Below are positions 39,554 to 48,445 of a stretch of DNA of 64,000 nt, piece by piece. Source of the DNA: CAVPDE01 sp963707125. Lineage in GTDB: Bacteria > Desulfobacterota > DSM-4660 > Desulfatiglandales > HGW-15. The position numbers were made by a program, and so were the translations under genes. The first letter of the stretch is position 1. The number at the start of each line of letters is the position of its first letter. The notes beneath the pieces were generated by a model, which was given only the letters and a program-made list of their open reading frames with translations, was not told where the DNA came from and did no database searches. The stretch lies in NCBI GenBank assembly GCA_963707125.1, contig CAVPOU010000015.1, positions 310,001 through 374,000 on the forward strand, in the 5' to 3' direction.

Positions 39554-42112
39554 ATGAAAGCTATGAAGAAGGTCCTGGAGGGGAAATCTTACCCCATCGA
39601 CGAAATCCTTCCTAGGATAAAGGAAACGGTGCTGGCCAGCCCTTCAGCGGTTCTGCAGGCCCCGCCCGGTTCCGGGAAAACCACGCGCACCCCCCTAGCG
39701 CTGCTCGAAGTGATACCCCCGGAAAAGGGACGGATCCTGATGCTCGAACCGCGCCGGATCGCGGCGGTCTCCGCGGCCCGGTGGATGGCCAAAACCCTCG
39801 GCGAGGAGATCGGGGGGACCATGGGCTATTCCATCCGGTTCGAAAGCCGGGTTTCGGAGAAAACCCGGATCGAAGTGGTCACCGAGGGAATCCTCACCCG
39901 GCGCATCCAGACTGATCCCGGTCTGAAAGGTGTGGCCATGGTCATCTTCGACGAGTTCCATGAGCGGAGCCTCCAGGCCGACCTCGCCCTGGCGCTCTGT
40001 CTCGACATCCGCCGCGCCCTCAGGAAAGACCTCAAGATTCTAGTCATGTCGGCGACCCTGGACTGCGGGCCGATAGCGTCCCTACTGGACGGGGCGCCGG
40101 TGATCTCCTCAGCGGGCGAAGCTTTTCCGGTGGAAGAGCGCTACCGACCGGACGAGCAGGATAGGCCCCTTCAGGCGAGGATTACGGCAACGGTCCTCAC
40201 CGCCCTGCGGGAGACCTCCGGCGACATCCTCGTCTTCCTACCCGGCGGGGGCGAGATCCGCGCTTGCTGCGAATCCTTGCAGGCCACTCTGGAAGGCAAA
40301 GCGGGCGGCATCTCCATTCATCCTCTTTACGGTGACCTCCCCTTTGAAGAGCAGGAGCGGGCGATTCTCCCTTCGGCAAAACGAAAAATCGTTCTGGCGA
40401 CCAACATCGCCGAAACGAGCCTGACCATCGAAGGGGTAAAGGGGGTGATCGACAGCGGCCTTACCCGAAGGCTTCAGCATGACCCGGCCACCGGCATGAA
40501 CCGTCTGGTTACGGTCGCGGTTTCCAAGGCAGCGGCGGCGCAGCGGAAAGGCCGGGCCGGCCGTCTGGGTCCGGGCGTCTGCTACCGCCTCTACAGCCGC
40601 CATGCTTTTCAAGGAATGATCCCTTTTACCCCGCCGGAAATGCTCTTAGCCGACCTCTCCCCCCTGATCCTCGAACTGGCGGTGTGGGGGGTGAAGGACC
40701 CGACCGAACTCTCCTGGCTGGACCCCCCGCCGAAGGCCGCATGGGAATCGGGCCGGCGTCTTCTCGTGGATTTGGGCGCTCTTGACCCTAAGGGCTCGGT
40801 GACTCCGGTCGGCCGGTCGATGGCCCGGCTGCCGCTCCATCCCCGGCTCGGGCGGCTGTCGCAGAGGGCTGCCGAACTCGGATGCCCTCGCCTCGGTGCT
40901 GACCTGGCGGCCATCCTTTCGGAGCGGGACATCCTCCGCCGTGAGGCCTCCGGCTTCATGGCGCACGGCGAAGGATCCGATCTCGGCGGAAGACTCGACC
41001 TTCTACGGCGGTGGCGAAAGCAAAAAGAAACCCCGGGAGGAATCGATCCCTGGGCCCTGCGGGCCGTGGACCGGGCGTCGCAGCAGCTCCTGCGCCTTAT
41101 GGCTCGGGGGGATTCCAGAGCATGTAGGGAAGAGCAGGGCACGACCATCCCCCGTCTCCTCCTCCGCGCCTTTCCCGACCGGATCGCGAAGAGGCGCGAG
41201 GAAGGAGACGGGCGTTTCATCCTCTGCCAGGGAAGGGGCGTGCGGCTTCCTTCCACGAGCCGCCTTACGAAGAGCCCTTTTATCATCGCGGCGCATGTGG
41301 ATGCGGGCGAGAAAGTCGAAGGCATGGTGCACCTGGCCGAGCCGGTTGCCGAAGATCTCCTCCGGGAGGAACTGAGCGAGAGCATCGAGAGCATAAGGCG
41401 GATGGAATGGGACAAAAGGGAAGGGAGGATCATCGCTACCCTCGAGGAGAAGCTGGGGGCACTGCAATTATCGGCCAAGCCTTTTGCACCCAAAGAGGAG
41501 GAAGCGGCCCCCCTCCTCTGCGAAGCGCTCCGGTCGGGCTCCGCCAGGATCGTCTTCAGCGAGGAGGCCCGGCAGCTCCAGGGCCGGGTGAGCCTTATGA
41601 AAAGGACCTTCCCTACGGAGACCTGGCCGGACCTGTCGGAAGCCCGTCTCCTCTCCGTCCCCGAGGAATGGCTCCTGCCCTGGCTAAAGGGAATCCGTAC
41701 CCGGGAACGACTGGCAACCCTGGACCTCCTGCCGCCCCTGCGCGCCCGACTGTCATGGGAGCAGCAGCGACTGCTGATCGAGCGCGCACCCGCATCCCTC
41801 CTCGTGCCGAGCGGCCACCGGGTAACCCTGGATTACGCCTCCGGAGATATCCCGGTCCTGGCGGTAAAGCTGCAGGAGATGTTCGGCCTGGCCGACACTC
41901 CGAAAATTGCCGGCGGGCGGGTAAAGGTGCTCCTCCATCTCCTGTCTCCGGCCCGCAAGCCGGTTCAGGTGACCCAAGACCTGAAGGGCTTCTGGAACAG
42001 CGGGTACCAGCAGGTGAAGAAGGAGTTGAAAGGCCGCTACCCGAAACATCCCTGGCCGGATGACCCGTGGAAAGCGGTCCCCACAAGACAGGCCAAGCCC
42101 CGCAAGCGCTGA
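39554..42112 (+). CDS. hrpB: ATP-dependent helicase HrpB
   Basis: An 852-residue DEAH-type RNA helicase of the HrpB family. Helicase motifs: LQAPPGSGKTTRTPLALL (Walker A, near 36-44), EPRRIAAVSAARWMA, VTEGILTRRIQTDP, IFDEFHERSLQADLAL (Walker B DEFH), MSATLD, LATNIAETSLTIEGV and QRKGRAGRLGPG. The HrpB C-terminal block is present (LDYASGDIPVLAVKLQEMFGLADTP, HLLSPARKPVQVTQDLKGFW...YPKHPWPDDP). Full length. Of two Met codons, 39554 and 39563, neither has a clear ribosome-binding site. In other bacteria HrpB links to mRNA processing or surface attachment, but its exact role is not settled. It lies directly behind the defence island with a transposase remnant between. Confidence 0.93.
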   Translation: MKAMKKVLEGKSYPIDEILPRIKETVLASPSAVLQAPPGSGKTTRTPLALLEVIPPEKGRILMLEPRRIAAVSAARWMAKTLGEEIGGTMGYSIRFESRVSEKTRIEVVTEGILTRRIQTDPGLKGVAMVIFDEFHERSLQADLALALCLDIRRALRKDLKILVMSATLDCGPIASLLDGAPVISSAGEAFPVEERYRPDEQDRPLQARITATVLTALRETSGDILVFLPGGGEIRACCESLQATLEGKAGGISIHPLYGDLPFEEQERAILPSAKRKIVLATNIAETSLTIEGVKGVIDSGLTRRLQHDPATGMNRLVTVAVSKAAAAQRKGRAGRLGPGVCYRLYSRHAFQGMIPFTPPEMLLADLSPLILELAVWGVKDPTELSWLDPPPKAAWESGRRLLVDLGALDPKGSVTPVGRSMARLPLHPRLGRLSQRAAELGCPRLGADLAAILSERDILRREASGFMAHGEGSDLGGRLDLLRRWRKQKETPGGIDPWALRAVDRASQQLLRLMARGDSRACREEQGTTIPRLLLRAFPDRIAKRREEGDGRFILCQGRGVRLPSTSRLTKSPFIIAAHVDAGEKVEGMVHLAEPVAEDLLREELSESIESIRRMEWDKREGRIIATLEEKLGALQLSAKPFAPKEEEAAPLLCEALRSGSARIVFSEEARQLQGRVSLMKRTFPTETWPDLSEARLLSVPEEWLLPWLKGIRTRERLATLDLLPPLRARLSWEQQRLLIERAPASLLVPSGHRVTLDYASGDIPVLAVKLQEMFGLADTPKIAGGRVKVLLHLLSPARKPVQVTQDLKGFWNSGYQQVKKELKGRYPKHPWPDDPWKAVPTRQAKPRKR

Positions 42113-42207
42113 GCGAGAATGGGGACACTGTGGCGGATCAGGCTTGGGAGTTTTAATGGTATGCCATGCCAACGAGATCTCGAATCGACGCCGCTGGTGC
42201 CTTTGCC

Positions 42208-43632
42208 CTACTTGCCTTGGATCGAGGAGGTCACTTGGGAAATGAAGGCGTTCATGTCCCAAGCACCACGGACAGAGGTCGCGCCAAACCTGACGATCAC
42301 CAGCTTCTTGGAGGGGATGACGACCATATACTGTTCCTGGTATCCCCTGGCAGCGAAAGCGTCACTGGGCGCACTCGGCCACAGTCGATCCTTTGGGTTC
42401 GCCTCTGTCCCGGCATTCAGCCAAAACAGGGCGCCGTACTGCCCCTGCGGTGCTTTAGGTGTTGGGGCGGCGCTGTATTTTACCCATCCTTCAGGAAGAA
42501 CCCTTTCCCCTTCCCAGACACCATCCTGCAGATACAGGAGCCCGAATCGTGCCCAGTCCCTGGGCGTAGCGAACATATAGGAAGATCCCACAAACGTACC
42601 GGAAGGGTCAGGTTCGGCAACAGCGCTGTGCATACCGATCTTCGCAAACAGCCCCTTTCGAAGAAAATCATAGTATCTCGGGTAGTCCTTCTCCGCAGCA
42701 TGGCGGACGATTCGCGCGATGATATTCGCTGTGCCGCTTGAGTAAGCCCACTTACCCTCAGGTTCGGCATCCAGAGGCTTTTCTGCCGCATACGCGGCAA
42801 AGTCGTAACTGCGATAGAGCATATCGGTCACGTCGTGCAGGGGTTCATAGGTCTCGTCGAACTTCAGACCGCTGCTCATCCGCAGGAGTTGATCAAGGGT
42901 AAGGCTTTTCCGAGGATCACCTGCCTTTTGCCACTCCGGAACCGGCGCCGGTTCCCGGATCCGCACTTTCCCTTGCCTCACAAGGATACCCACAAGGGCG
43001 TTGGTCACGCTCTTACTCATAGACCAACCCAGAAGAGGCGTGCTATTATCAAAACCAGGCGCATACCTTTCCCCGATGAGCTTGCCGTCATAGACAACTA
43101 TCACTGCTCGCGTCATCTTTTTCCTCTCAGGGTGAGGTTCAGCAAAAGCTGCGTCCAGCAGCCCCTTCAGCTTGTCCATGTTAACCTCCCCGGCCAAAGG
43201 TTCAGGAGAGGCACCTTCGCCGGTGGGCCAGGGCGCATCGGGTACTATTTGCGGAACAGGGGTCGGCTCCGGAATCATGAACTTCTGTTTTCGCAACTCT
43301 GCCTCGGTTGTGCCGGTGACAAGCGTGCATCCACAACCTTCCCTGTACAGAGCGGTTGATTTAAACAATCCGAAGGAACTCGCCACAACCGTTTTTTGTG
43401 CATGGTCTATATTTACATCGATGATTTTAGCGAGCGGATTTATTGGCGCCACATCCTCGCGGTATGTTAGCTGGGGGTCCCTGTGGGAGATGAAGACACT
43501 TGAGCAGATGTATCTGGCCGTGTATCCCGTTCCGATGGGAACGGCCATGCTCAAGTACCACCCCGCACCCACCAAGACAAGAATGAGGAGGGTGCCTATG
43601 CCGATCAAGATCTTTTTCCTGAGATGCGTCAT
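42208..43632 (-). CDS. Membrane-anchored serine hydrolase (class C beta-lactamase-like)
   Basis: A 474-residue protein. One N-terminal membrane span (KILIGIGTLLILVLVGAGWYL) leaves the rest in the periplasm. The beta-lactamase/transpeptidase-like fold has the catalytic SxxK in GWSMSKSVTNALVGIL, the YxN-equivalent in WAYSSGTANIIARI, and a late block FAARGYQEQYMVVIPSKKLVIVRFG. The substrate is unknown: peptidoglycan, a peptide or an ester are all possible. The start is ATG 43632, since GGGAG lies 7 nt upstream; the frame to 43755 is not supported. Convergent with hrpB; no close partner. Confidence 0.85.
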   Translation of the reverse strand: MTHLRKKILIGIGTLLILVLVGAGWYLSMAVPIGTGYTARYICSSVFISHRDPQLTYREDVAPINPLAKIIDVNIDHAQKTVVASSFGLFKSTALYREGCGCTLVTGTTEAELRKQKFMIPEPTPVPQIVPDAPWPTGEGASPEPLAGEVNMDKLKGLLDAAFAEPHPERKKMTRAVIVVYDGKLIGERYAPGFDNSTPLLGWSMSKSVTNALVGILVRQGKVRIREPAPVPEWQKAGDPRKSLTLDQLLRMSSGLKFDETYEPLHDVTDMLYRSYDFAAYAAEKPLDAEPEGKWAYSSGTANIIARIVRHAAEKDYPRYYDFLRKGLFAKIGMHSAVAEPDPSGTFVGSSYMFATPRDWARFGLLYLQDGVWEGERVLPEGWVKYSAAPTPKAPQGQYGALFWLNAGTEANPKDRLWPSAPSDAFAARGYQEQYMVVIPSKKLVIVRFGATSVRGAWDMNAFISQVTSSIQGK

Positions 43633-43866
43633 CTTGGTCTCCCGCGGGTCATAAAAAAAAACGCGTTTGCCGATGGCTTGAACACCTCTCTCAACCCTGG
43701 CGGAATGGCCACAAGAATCTGACGGCGTTTTGCAGTGGCACCTGTCTCCGGCCATCCGGGAGTTTAAAGGATACCGGGGTATTTTGCACCAAGTATTACA
43801 GAGCGGGAAAATAGATGCGCGGCGTTGTTGACTATATTGAATAGTTTTTCTGTAGGTTCTCTCTTC

Positions 43867-46050
43867 CTAAGGACGCTCAGCCCCTTTCTCCGCGTTCCTT
43901 GGTTCACTTGGCCGTTCGAGACGTTTTTCCGGGGTTTTGAGTTCAGGGGCCTGTTGCGTTACCCTCTCTGGCGGGCCGGCTTCTTTGATGGTTCCCCGAG
44001 TTTTTTCAGGGGATCTGGTCGGTTCGATCATCTTTTCTGGAGCTCTGCTTTCTTTGGTTCTGTCGACTCCTCGTTCCGGAGTCCTCGTTTCCTTTGGAGT
44101 ACCAACAGCCGGCCCTGAAGGGGCGGTCTGACGGACTCCTTTATCGGCCGACACCTGTTGCTTCTGCTCTTGCACCACTACCGGTGTTGGTCTGTTTTGT
44201 TTTGTTCTATCTGCAGCAGGCTCTGAAGGCGCCGGTGGGCTGGCTCCTTTATCGGGCGAGCCGACCTCTTTGTTCTTTCCCTGCACCCTTTCAGGAGGTC
44301 TGGTCGGTTCCATAGCCTTTTCCGGGTGTCGGCTTTTCTTGTTCTTGTCCATTCCTCGTTCCGGAGCTTTCGTTTCCTTTGGAGTTCTAACAGCAGGCTC
44401 CAAAGGCGCCGGTTGGCTGCCTCCCTTGTCAGCAGGCATTTGTTGTTTTTGCTCTTGCACCACTGCCGGGGTTGGCTTGTTTTGTTTTTCTCTACCTAAG
44501 GTCCTCTCTGACTTCATGGTCTCCTTCGGGGTTTGGACAGTCGTCCCGGTGGGTCCTGGCTGCCCGACTCGTTTTTCAGGCGGTGCTGATGGCCTGGGCT
44601 CTCCTGTTCTTTTTGACGGCTGACGGAGTTCCTTGGCCCTCTCGGATTTTGTCTCCAAAGATTTTGCTTCGCCAGCTTTGACAGGCATCTCCCGAGGTCG
44701 TGTCTCCGGCGCGAAAACAGATGCCTCTTTACCCTTTACCATTGGGCGCTCTTCTTTCAGTTCTTTCACCTTCACATCCTTGACAGGCTCGGGCGGCCGC
44801 TTCGCCTGTGGAACTTCGCGGACAACGGGCATCGTGGAAGTTTTCTCTGGTTTGATCTGCGGTGTGCCAACGTGAACCTTTTCCGTGAGAAAAGGATTTT
44901 CTTTTATCCGGGCGTCTGCCGGCTTTCCCCTAATAAAGGTCTCATGGTTCACGGTCGTTACAGCGTTATTGACCCTCACGTTTTTGTACACCACTTTGTC
45001 CACGTGGACATTGGTAACATTAACATTGGTGATGTTGACACTGTGAGGGCCGTAGTGACCGCGGCCATAGTAAACCTCACGCGGCGCAAGAGGAACCCAA
45101 GCCACGTGCCTGGAAGTGTAAACCCACCCCACATAGCCGGGGCCCCAGTAGACGGCCCCTCTTGCAGGAGGAACCCAGCACCACCCGATCGACACAGCAA
45201 AAGCCCATCTTCCATAGTGGTAGGGAGCCCAGCCCCATGGTTCATAGGAAACCCACACATAATCACCGCCGATCCATACCCACCTTCCGGATCGATAAGG
45301 CGCCCACCCTACGGACACCGAAACCGTTGGGGTCCACACATATCCATAGTCCGGTGTGTTAACCCACCTCCCATTGTCGTTGAAATCGTTTGAATAGGGC
45401 TGAAGCTCTTCCGGCAAGTAACGAGAAGGAGGCCTTCGCTCGGCAATTTTCCCATCCCTCTCCCAGTTCCATCTTTCCCATTCATCCGGAGAGCCCAAAG
45501 TCGACTTTTCTGAATCGGTCCCTTCTCCAAGAGACAGGACCTCGCCGGATTGTACGCTAATCCTTCCATCTCTATTCTCTACGTAGACCTCGCCCCGGAA
45601 TGCGGCGACCTTGACCGGGCCTCTCTCCGGCACATCCACGTTGAATTTCGATCTCTCGTACGCTCTAACTGAAGAGGCGGGTGTGTCGATTTGGAGAAGG
45701 CTGTCCTTGCCCCCTCTGAAGTTTGCATAGAGACGGCCCTCCGTGAGGAAGGTTTGATAGGAATTGTTATCAAGGGTCAGAATTTCGAGCGCTGATTTTT
45801 CAGCAAGCCTCAGGCAAGTGCCGTCTTTCGTCTGCAGCTCGGCCATTCCATCTTCAGGCACCCAAATTCGATCCTCTTCCCTTAAGGGCATGTTGATCGA
45901 AGCAGGTACCCAATCGTCCGTATCGTCTGTCCTAACCTGCACATCGCCACGGATATAGCTAAAACGCATCCCGCCGAGATCAGAGGCACTGACATAGGAG
46001 GGAAGAAGGAGAATCAAGCAAACGAGAAACATCATCTTTAAAATTTTCAT
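43867..46050 (-). CDS. FecR/DUF6600-type envelope protein with long Pro/Lys repeats
   Basis: A 727-residue exported protein. The signal peptide is MFLVCLILLLPSYVSA. Residues about 30-185 are a FecR-like domain (YIRGDVQVRTDDTDDWVPAS, LREEDRIWVPEDGMAELQT, AAFRGEVYVENRDGRISVQSGE). Residues 215-350 form an aromatic-rich DUF6600-type block (NDNGRWVNTPDYGYVWTPTV, GWAPYRSGRWVWIGG, YEPWGWAPYHYGRW). From about 400 to the end the sequence is low-complexity Pro/Lys/Glu-rich. It includes two diverged copies of a unit of about 90 residues (KQN[KR]PTP-x-VVQEQKQQ...PKET[KR]-x-PERG). A cell-surface or envelope structural role is likely; the tail is probably disordered. The start at 46050 gives a normal signal peptide. 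Confidence 0.82.
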   Translation of the reverse strand: MKILKMMFLVCLILLLPSYVSASDLGGMRFSYIRGDVQVRTDDTDDWVPASINMPLREEDRIWVPEDGMAELQTKDGTCLRLAEKSALEILTLDNNSYQTFLTEGRLYANFRGGKDSLLQIDTPASSVRAYERSKFNVDVPERGPVKVAAFRGEVYVENRDGRISVQSGEVLSLGEGTDSEKSTLGSPDEWERWNWERDGKIAERRPPSRYLPEELQPYSNDFNDNGRWVNTPDYGYVWTPTVSVSVGWAPYRSGRWVWIGGDYVWVSYEPWGWAPYHYGRWAFAVSIGWCWVPPARGAVYWGPGYVGWVYTSRHVAWVPLAPREVYYGRGHYGPHSVNITNVNVTNVHVDKVVYKNVRVNNAVTTVNHETFIRGKPADARIKENPFLTEKVHVGTPQIKPEKTSTMPVVREVPQAKRPPEPVKDVKVKELKEERPMVKGKEASVFAPETRPREMPVKAGEAKSLETKSERAKELRQPSKRTGEPRPSAPPEKRVGQPGPTGTTVQTPKETMKSERTLGREKQNKPTPAVVQEQKQQMPADKGGSQPAPLEPAVRTPKETKAPERGMDKNKKSRHPEKAMEPTRPPERVQGKNKEVGSPDKGASPPAPSEPAADRTKQNRPTPVVVQEQKQQVSADKGVRQTAPSGPAVGTPKETRTPERGVDRTKESRAPEKMIEPTRSPEKTRGTIKEAGPPERVTQQAPELKTPEKRLERPSEPRNAEKGAERP

Positions 46051-46389
46051 GGCTGACCTCTTCCTTATTTCTTTCTACATCCCATTAGACTCTCTGAGGT
46101 CTCTTCTGGTTTACACCTTGAGGCTCTGGTAAAGACGGGCGGATTATTCACGACGTTGCCTTCGTTATGGCTATGTGTAAACTTTTGCCAATCAGGAGAA
46201 GAAAACAAGAATGAAAATGGTAGGTTTTTACACACTTTCGGAAACGGTCTCCCTGGCAAGTCCATACCAGGTTGAAATCACATCGAAAACCGATTCCCGC
46301 TTTTTTGGCACGATCTTCGCTATGCTCTAGGATCAGATCCACGGTTTGGAATTAGCCCGCAACCGCTAAAGGTTGCCCATTTGTGACGA
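46051..46389. other. Intergenic region with a sigma-54-like site
   Basis: No gene on either strand. It contains the TGGCAC site at 46306 and a GCAACC/GGTTGC hairpin at about 46360-46377, which would lie in the leader of the small gene at 46390. Confidence 0.45.
46306..46321 (+). promoter_or_regulatory. Sigma-54-like -24/-12 promoter
   Basis: TGGCACGATCTTCGCT fits TGGCAC-N5-TTGCW with one mismatch and keeps the essential GG-N10-GC spacing. It would start a transcript about 55 nt before the small ORF at 46390. Confidence 0.5.
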
Positions 46390-46530
46390 ATGACGAATAC
46401 ATTCCAGCATTACCTGAATCCGCTTCACGTCTATTGCCGCCTTCGGGATCTTTGCGTCCCTAAAGGCGTCGCGGTTCTTGTTTGCAGGTTCTACGAACGG
46501 GCCATCTTTAAACATTTCTCGGGCCGCTAG
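46390..46530 (+). CDS. 46-residue conserved protein with LNPLHVYCRLRD motif
   Basis: The protein is MTNTFQHYLNPLHVYCRLRD, LCVPKGVAVLVCRFYERAIF, KHFSGR. It shares QH-x-LNPLHVYCRL, the later VC-x(2)-YE and [IL]F with the gene at 21605-21826. The codon pattern and this paralogue argue that it is a genuine gene despite its length. There is no clear Shine-Dalgarno site, but a sigma-54-like promoter lies upstream. No function is known; the Cys and aromatic residues give no clear motif. Confidence 0.65.
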   Translation: MTNTFQHYLNPLHVYCRLRDLCVPKGVAVLVCRFYERAIFKHFSGR

Positions 46531-46605
46531 AGAGTGAAGCGGCTTGCAACGCATACAAATGATTTGTGAAAAGCCGCGCATCAAGAAAACCGGAGGGCAG
46601 AGCAG

Positions 46606-46890
46606 ATGGCAAGCAGAAGATTTGTGAATAACATGCTGTCCGTGTTCGACCTGGAAATTGCAGAGACATCAAGTTCCAGCCGATGCATATCTGCAAGAGT
46701 CGTTTTCGAATACGATCGAAGGACAGGGCTTCGGAGTTTCAGGGTCTTAAGCTCCGGGATTCCCGGCAGCATCGCATCGAAGCTGATTGCGTGGTTGGAG
46801 AAAAACGTTGATCCGGAAGATATTGACTTCGGCTTAGAATCCAGAAAATTTGTTGCGGAAAACTTCGCAACCCCTCCATCCATCTCGTAA
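46606..46890 (+). CDS. Hypothetical protein
   Basis: A 94-residue protein, MASRRFVNNMLSVFDLEIAE..., with a central RVVFEYDRRTGLRSFRVLSSG and a C-terminal helix WLEKNVDPEDIDFGLE. CGGAGGG 9 nt upstream of the ATG supports translation. No family recognised, no membrane span. It may share a transcript with the small gene at 46390. The opposite-strand frame here is Ser/Leu-rich and looks like a shadow. Confidence 0.5.
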   Translation: MASRRFVNNMLSVFDLEIAETSSSSRCISARVVFEYDRRTGLRSFRVLSSGIPGSIASKLIAWLEKNVDPEDIDFGLESRKFVAENFATPPSIS

Positions 46891-47051
46891 GCATCTGGCG
46901 GGCAAGCGTGAGGGTGGATAGGATATCTGAACCGGGGAGGAAAATCCCACCTAATGTCGCATTGATTTTCGATTTCGGCAACAGCCCCTTCTGTGCTGAA
47001 ACTAGATCGGAAACGAAAACAAAGAAAAGAATATAGAACCGGGGCAGCGTG

Positions 47052-47324
47052 ATGAAGGAAGCGAAGAATGTGGTTGTGAGGTTGGAGGGCCGGGCCTTTG
47101 TGTTTGAGGTAGACATTTCAGAGGAGGATCTCATCGCAGAGATGATCTCCTCATTGAGCCTCTTTATTAAGAGAGGATTCCCAATCAAAGTCATCCAGAC
47201 GTCCACGCCGTCTATGGGAAGATCCCAGAGCATGTGGAGCAGAATTCTTACCAGCATCAAGGAACTGGGGGAGTGGGTGGATGATTTGAAGAGGCTTGTG
47301 CGCATTCACAAAGGCACGACCTAA
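47052..47324 (+). CDS. Hypothetical protein
   Basis: A 90-residue protein: MKEAKNVVVRLEGRAFVFEV, then DISEEDLIAEMISSLSLFIKRG, and a Trp-containing helix RSQSMWSRILTSIKELGEWVDDLKRLVRIH. A weak GGGG site precedes ATG 47052 (GTG 47049 is also possible). Not recognised. It lies 160 nt behind the previous hypothetical gene on the same strand. Confidence 0.45.
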   Translation: MKEAKNVVVRLEGRAFVFEVDISEEDLIAEMISSLSLFIKRGFPIKVIQTSTPSMGRSQSMWSRILTSIKELGEWVDDLKRLVRIHKGTT

Positions 47325-47403
47325 ACGATGCGCATAAGAGAATTCTCAGCGCAAGAGACTAAATCGAGTTATTTCGGCGACGCGGCGCCGCACTTTCTGA
47401 CCA

Positions 47404-48216
47404 TCATTTGCTGTTGACATGATTCGCGAAATCGCGTTGGGCGGCTTCTATCTGTCGTCTTTTTCGCAGACCCTTGAGGTGCCAGAATCTGAAAACCCTG
47501 TCCAGCTTGTCTCTGTATGCCAGCGCCACGATGACCGCGCTGATCCCAATACCCACGAGGATATAAAACCGGATATACTGGTGATGTCTCAGGTAGCTCC
47601 CTCCCAGGGTGAGCAGGATCGTCCCGAAAAGCCTGCCTGTGCCTCCAATCACAAGAAACTCCGTTGTGGTCAGGTGCCCCAGGCCGAGAATGTAACACAG
47701 CCAATCCTTGGGAAAGCCCGGGATCAGGAAAAGGAGAAAGACAAGGAAGGCACCTTTGTGATGAAGGAGAAAGTCAAAGCGTTGGATGGCGGATTTGGGG
47801 ATAAATTTCTCTATGAGAGGCCGGCCGAATGTTCTAGCGAGGATGAAGGCGATATAAGAACCGAGAGTGAGTCCTATGGTAGAGAGCACGACACCGAAAA
47901 ACTTCCCGAACACATAACCACCCAGGAATCCCGTCACCTCACCAGGAATAGGTGCGGCAACCACCTGAGCAACCTGAAGCAAGATAAATGCAATCACCGA
48001 CCACGGGCCGAGGGAGTTCAGAAAGTGCGCCATTCGTTTTTTGTCTAAGAAAAATTGGATGACGCCCGTTTCATAGAGGATGAGGGTTAGGCCCCCCACG
48101 ATGAGGATGAGAATTAAAAGCCTGAGCCAGATGTGGACTGTTTTAGTTTGCTCAGGCTTTTGAGAATTTATGTGGTTTTCAGCAGAATTGTTTCGCTTCA
48201 GCTCTCGGTTAGCCAA
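47404..48216 (-). CDS. TVP38/TMEM64 (VTT-fold) membrane protein
   Basis: A 270-residue inner-membrane protein: one N-terminal span, then the VTT core QVVAAPIPGEVTGFLGGYVFGKFFG, GSYIAFILARTFGRPL, LFLIPGFPKDWLCYILGLGHLTTTEFLVIGGTGRL, and a last span before a basic tail (RKRRQIEAAQRDF). Related to DedA and TVP38 proteins, thought to move lipids across membranes. The start is a TTG at 48216 behind GAGGAAAG. Second of three VTT-fold proteins in the window (with 11462 and 52688). Confidence 0.85.
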   Translation of the reverse strand: MANRELKRNNSAENHINSQKPEQTKTVHIWLRLLILILIVGGLTLILYETGVIQFFLDKKRMAHFLNSLGPWSVIAFILLQVAQVVAAPIPGEVTGFLGGYVFGKFFGVVLSTIGLTLGSYIAFILARTFGRPLIEKFIPKSAIQRFDFLLHHKGAFLVFLLFLIPGFPKDWLCYILGLGHLTTTEFLVIGGTGRLFGTILLTLGGSYLRHHQYIRFYILVGIGISAVIVALAYRDKLDRVFRFWHLKGLRKRRQIEAAQRDFANHVNSK

Positions 48217-48445
48217 CTCGCCGCTTTCCTCCAGACCCGAAAAAATTATTATAAGCTTTTCCGGATCCGAAAGCCAGCGGCATTTTTCCGAATGAGGGCC
48301 TTTGGCGCAACCAAACTGAGTAAGTGGGACATCAGTATCTTTTCTTTCGTTCTCCCGCTCTGCGAGCGGGACTCACTTCAGAAAAGACACCAATGGCCCA
48401 CCAAAAACGTGTCGTCATGGTGCAGAGAAGTTGCGGGCTAAAACT

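Noticed and set aside
40609..41493. 294-codon minus-strand frame opposite hrpB
   Set aside because: Very Arg/Ser-rich, typical of a GC-rich shadow frame.
46739..47305. 188-codon minus-strand frame
   Set aside because: Ser/Leu/Arg-rich with no family resemblance and no ribosome-binding site; it lies opposite two better-supported small plus-strand genes.
48353..48371. TCCCGCTC/GAGCGGGA hairpin as a terminator
   Set aside because: A perfect 8-bp stem, but no U-tract on either strand and it does not follow a gene end closely.
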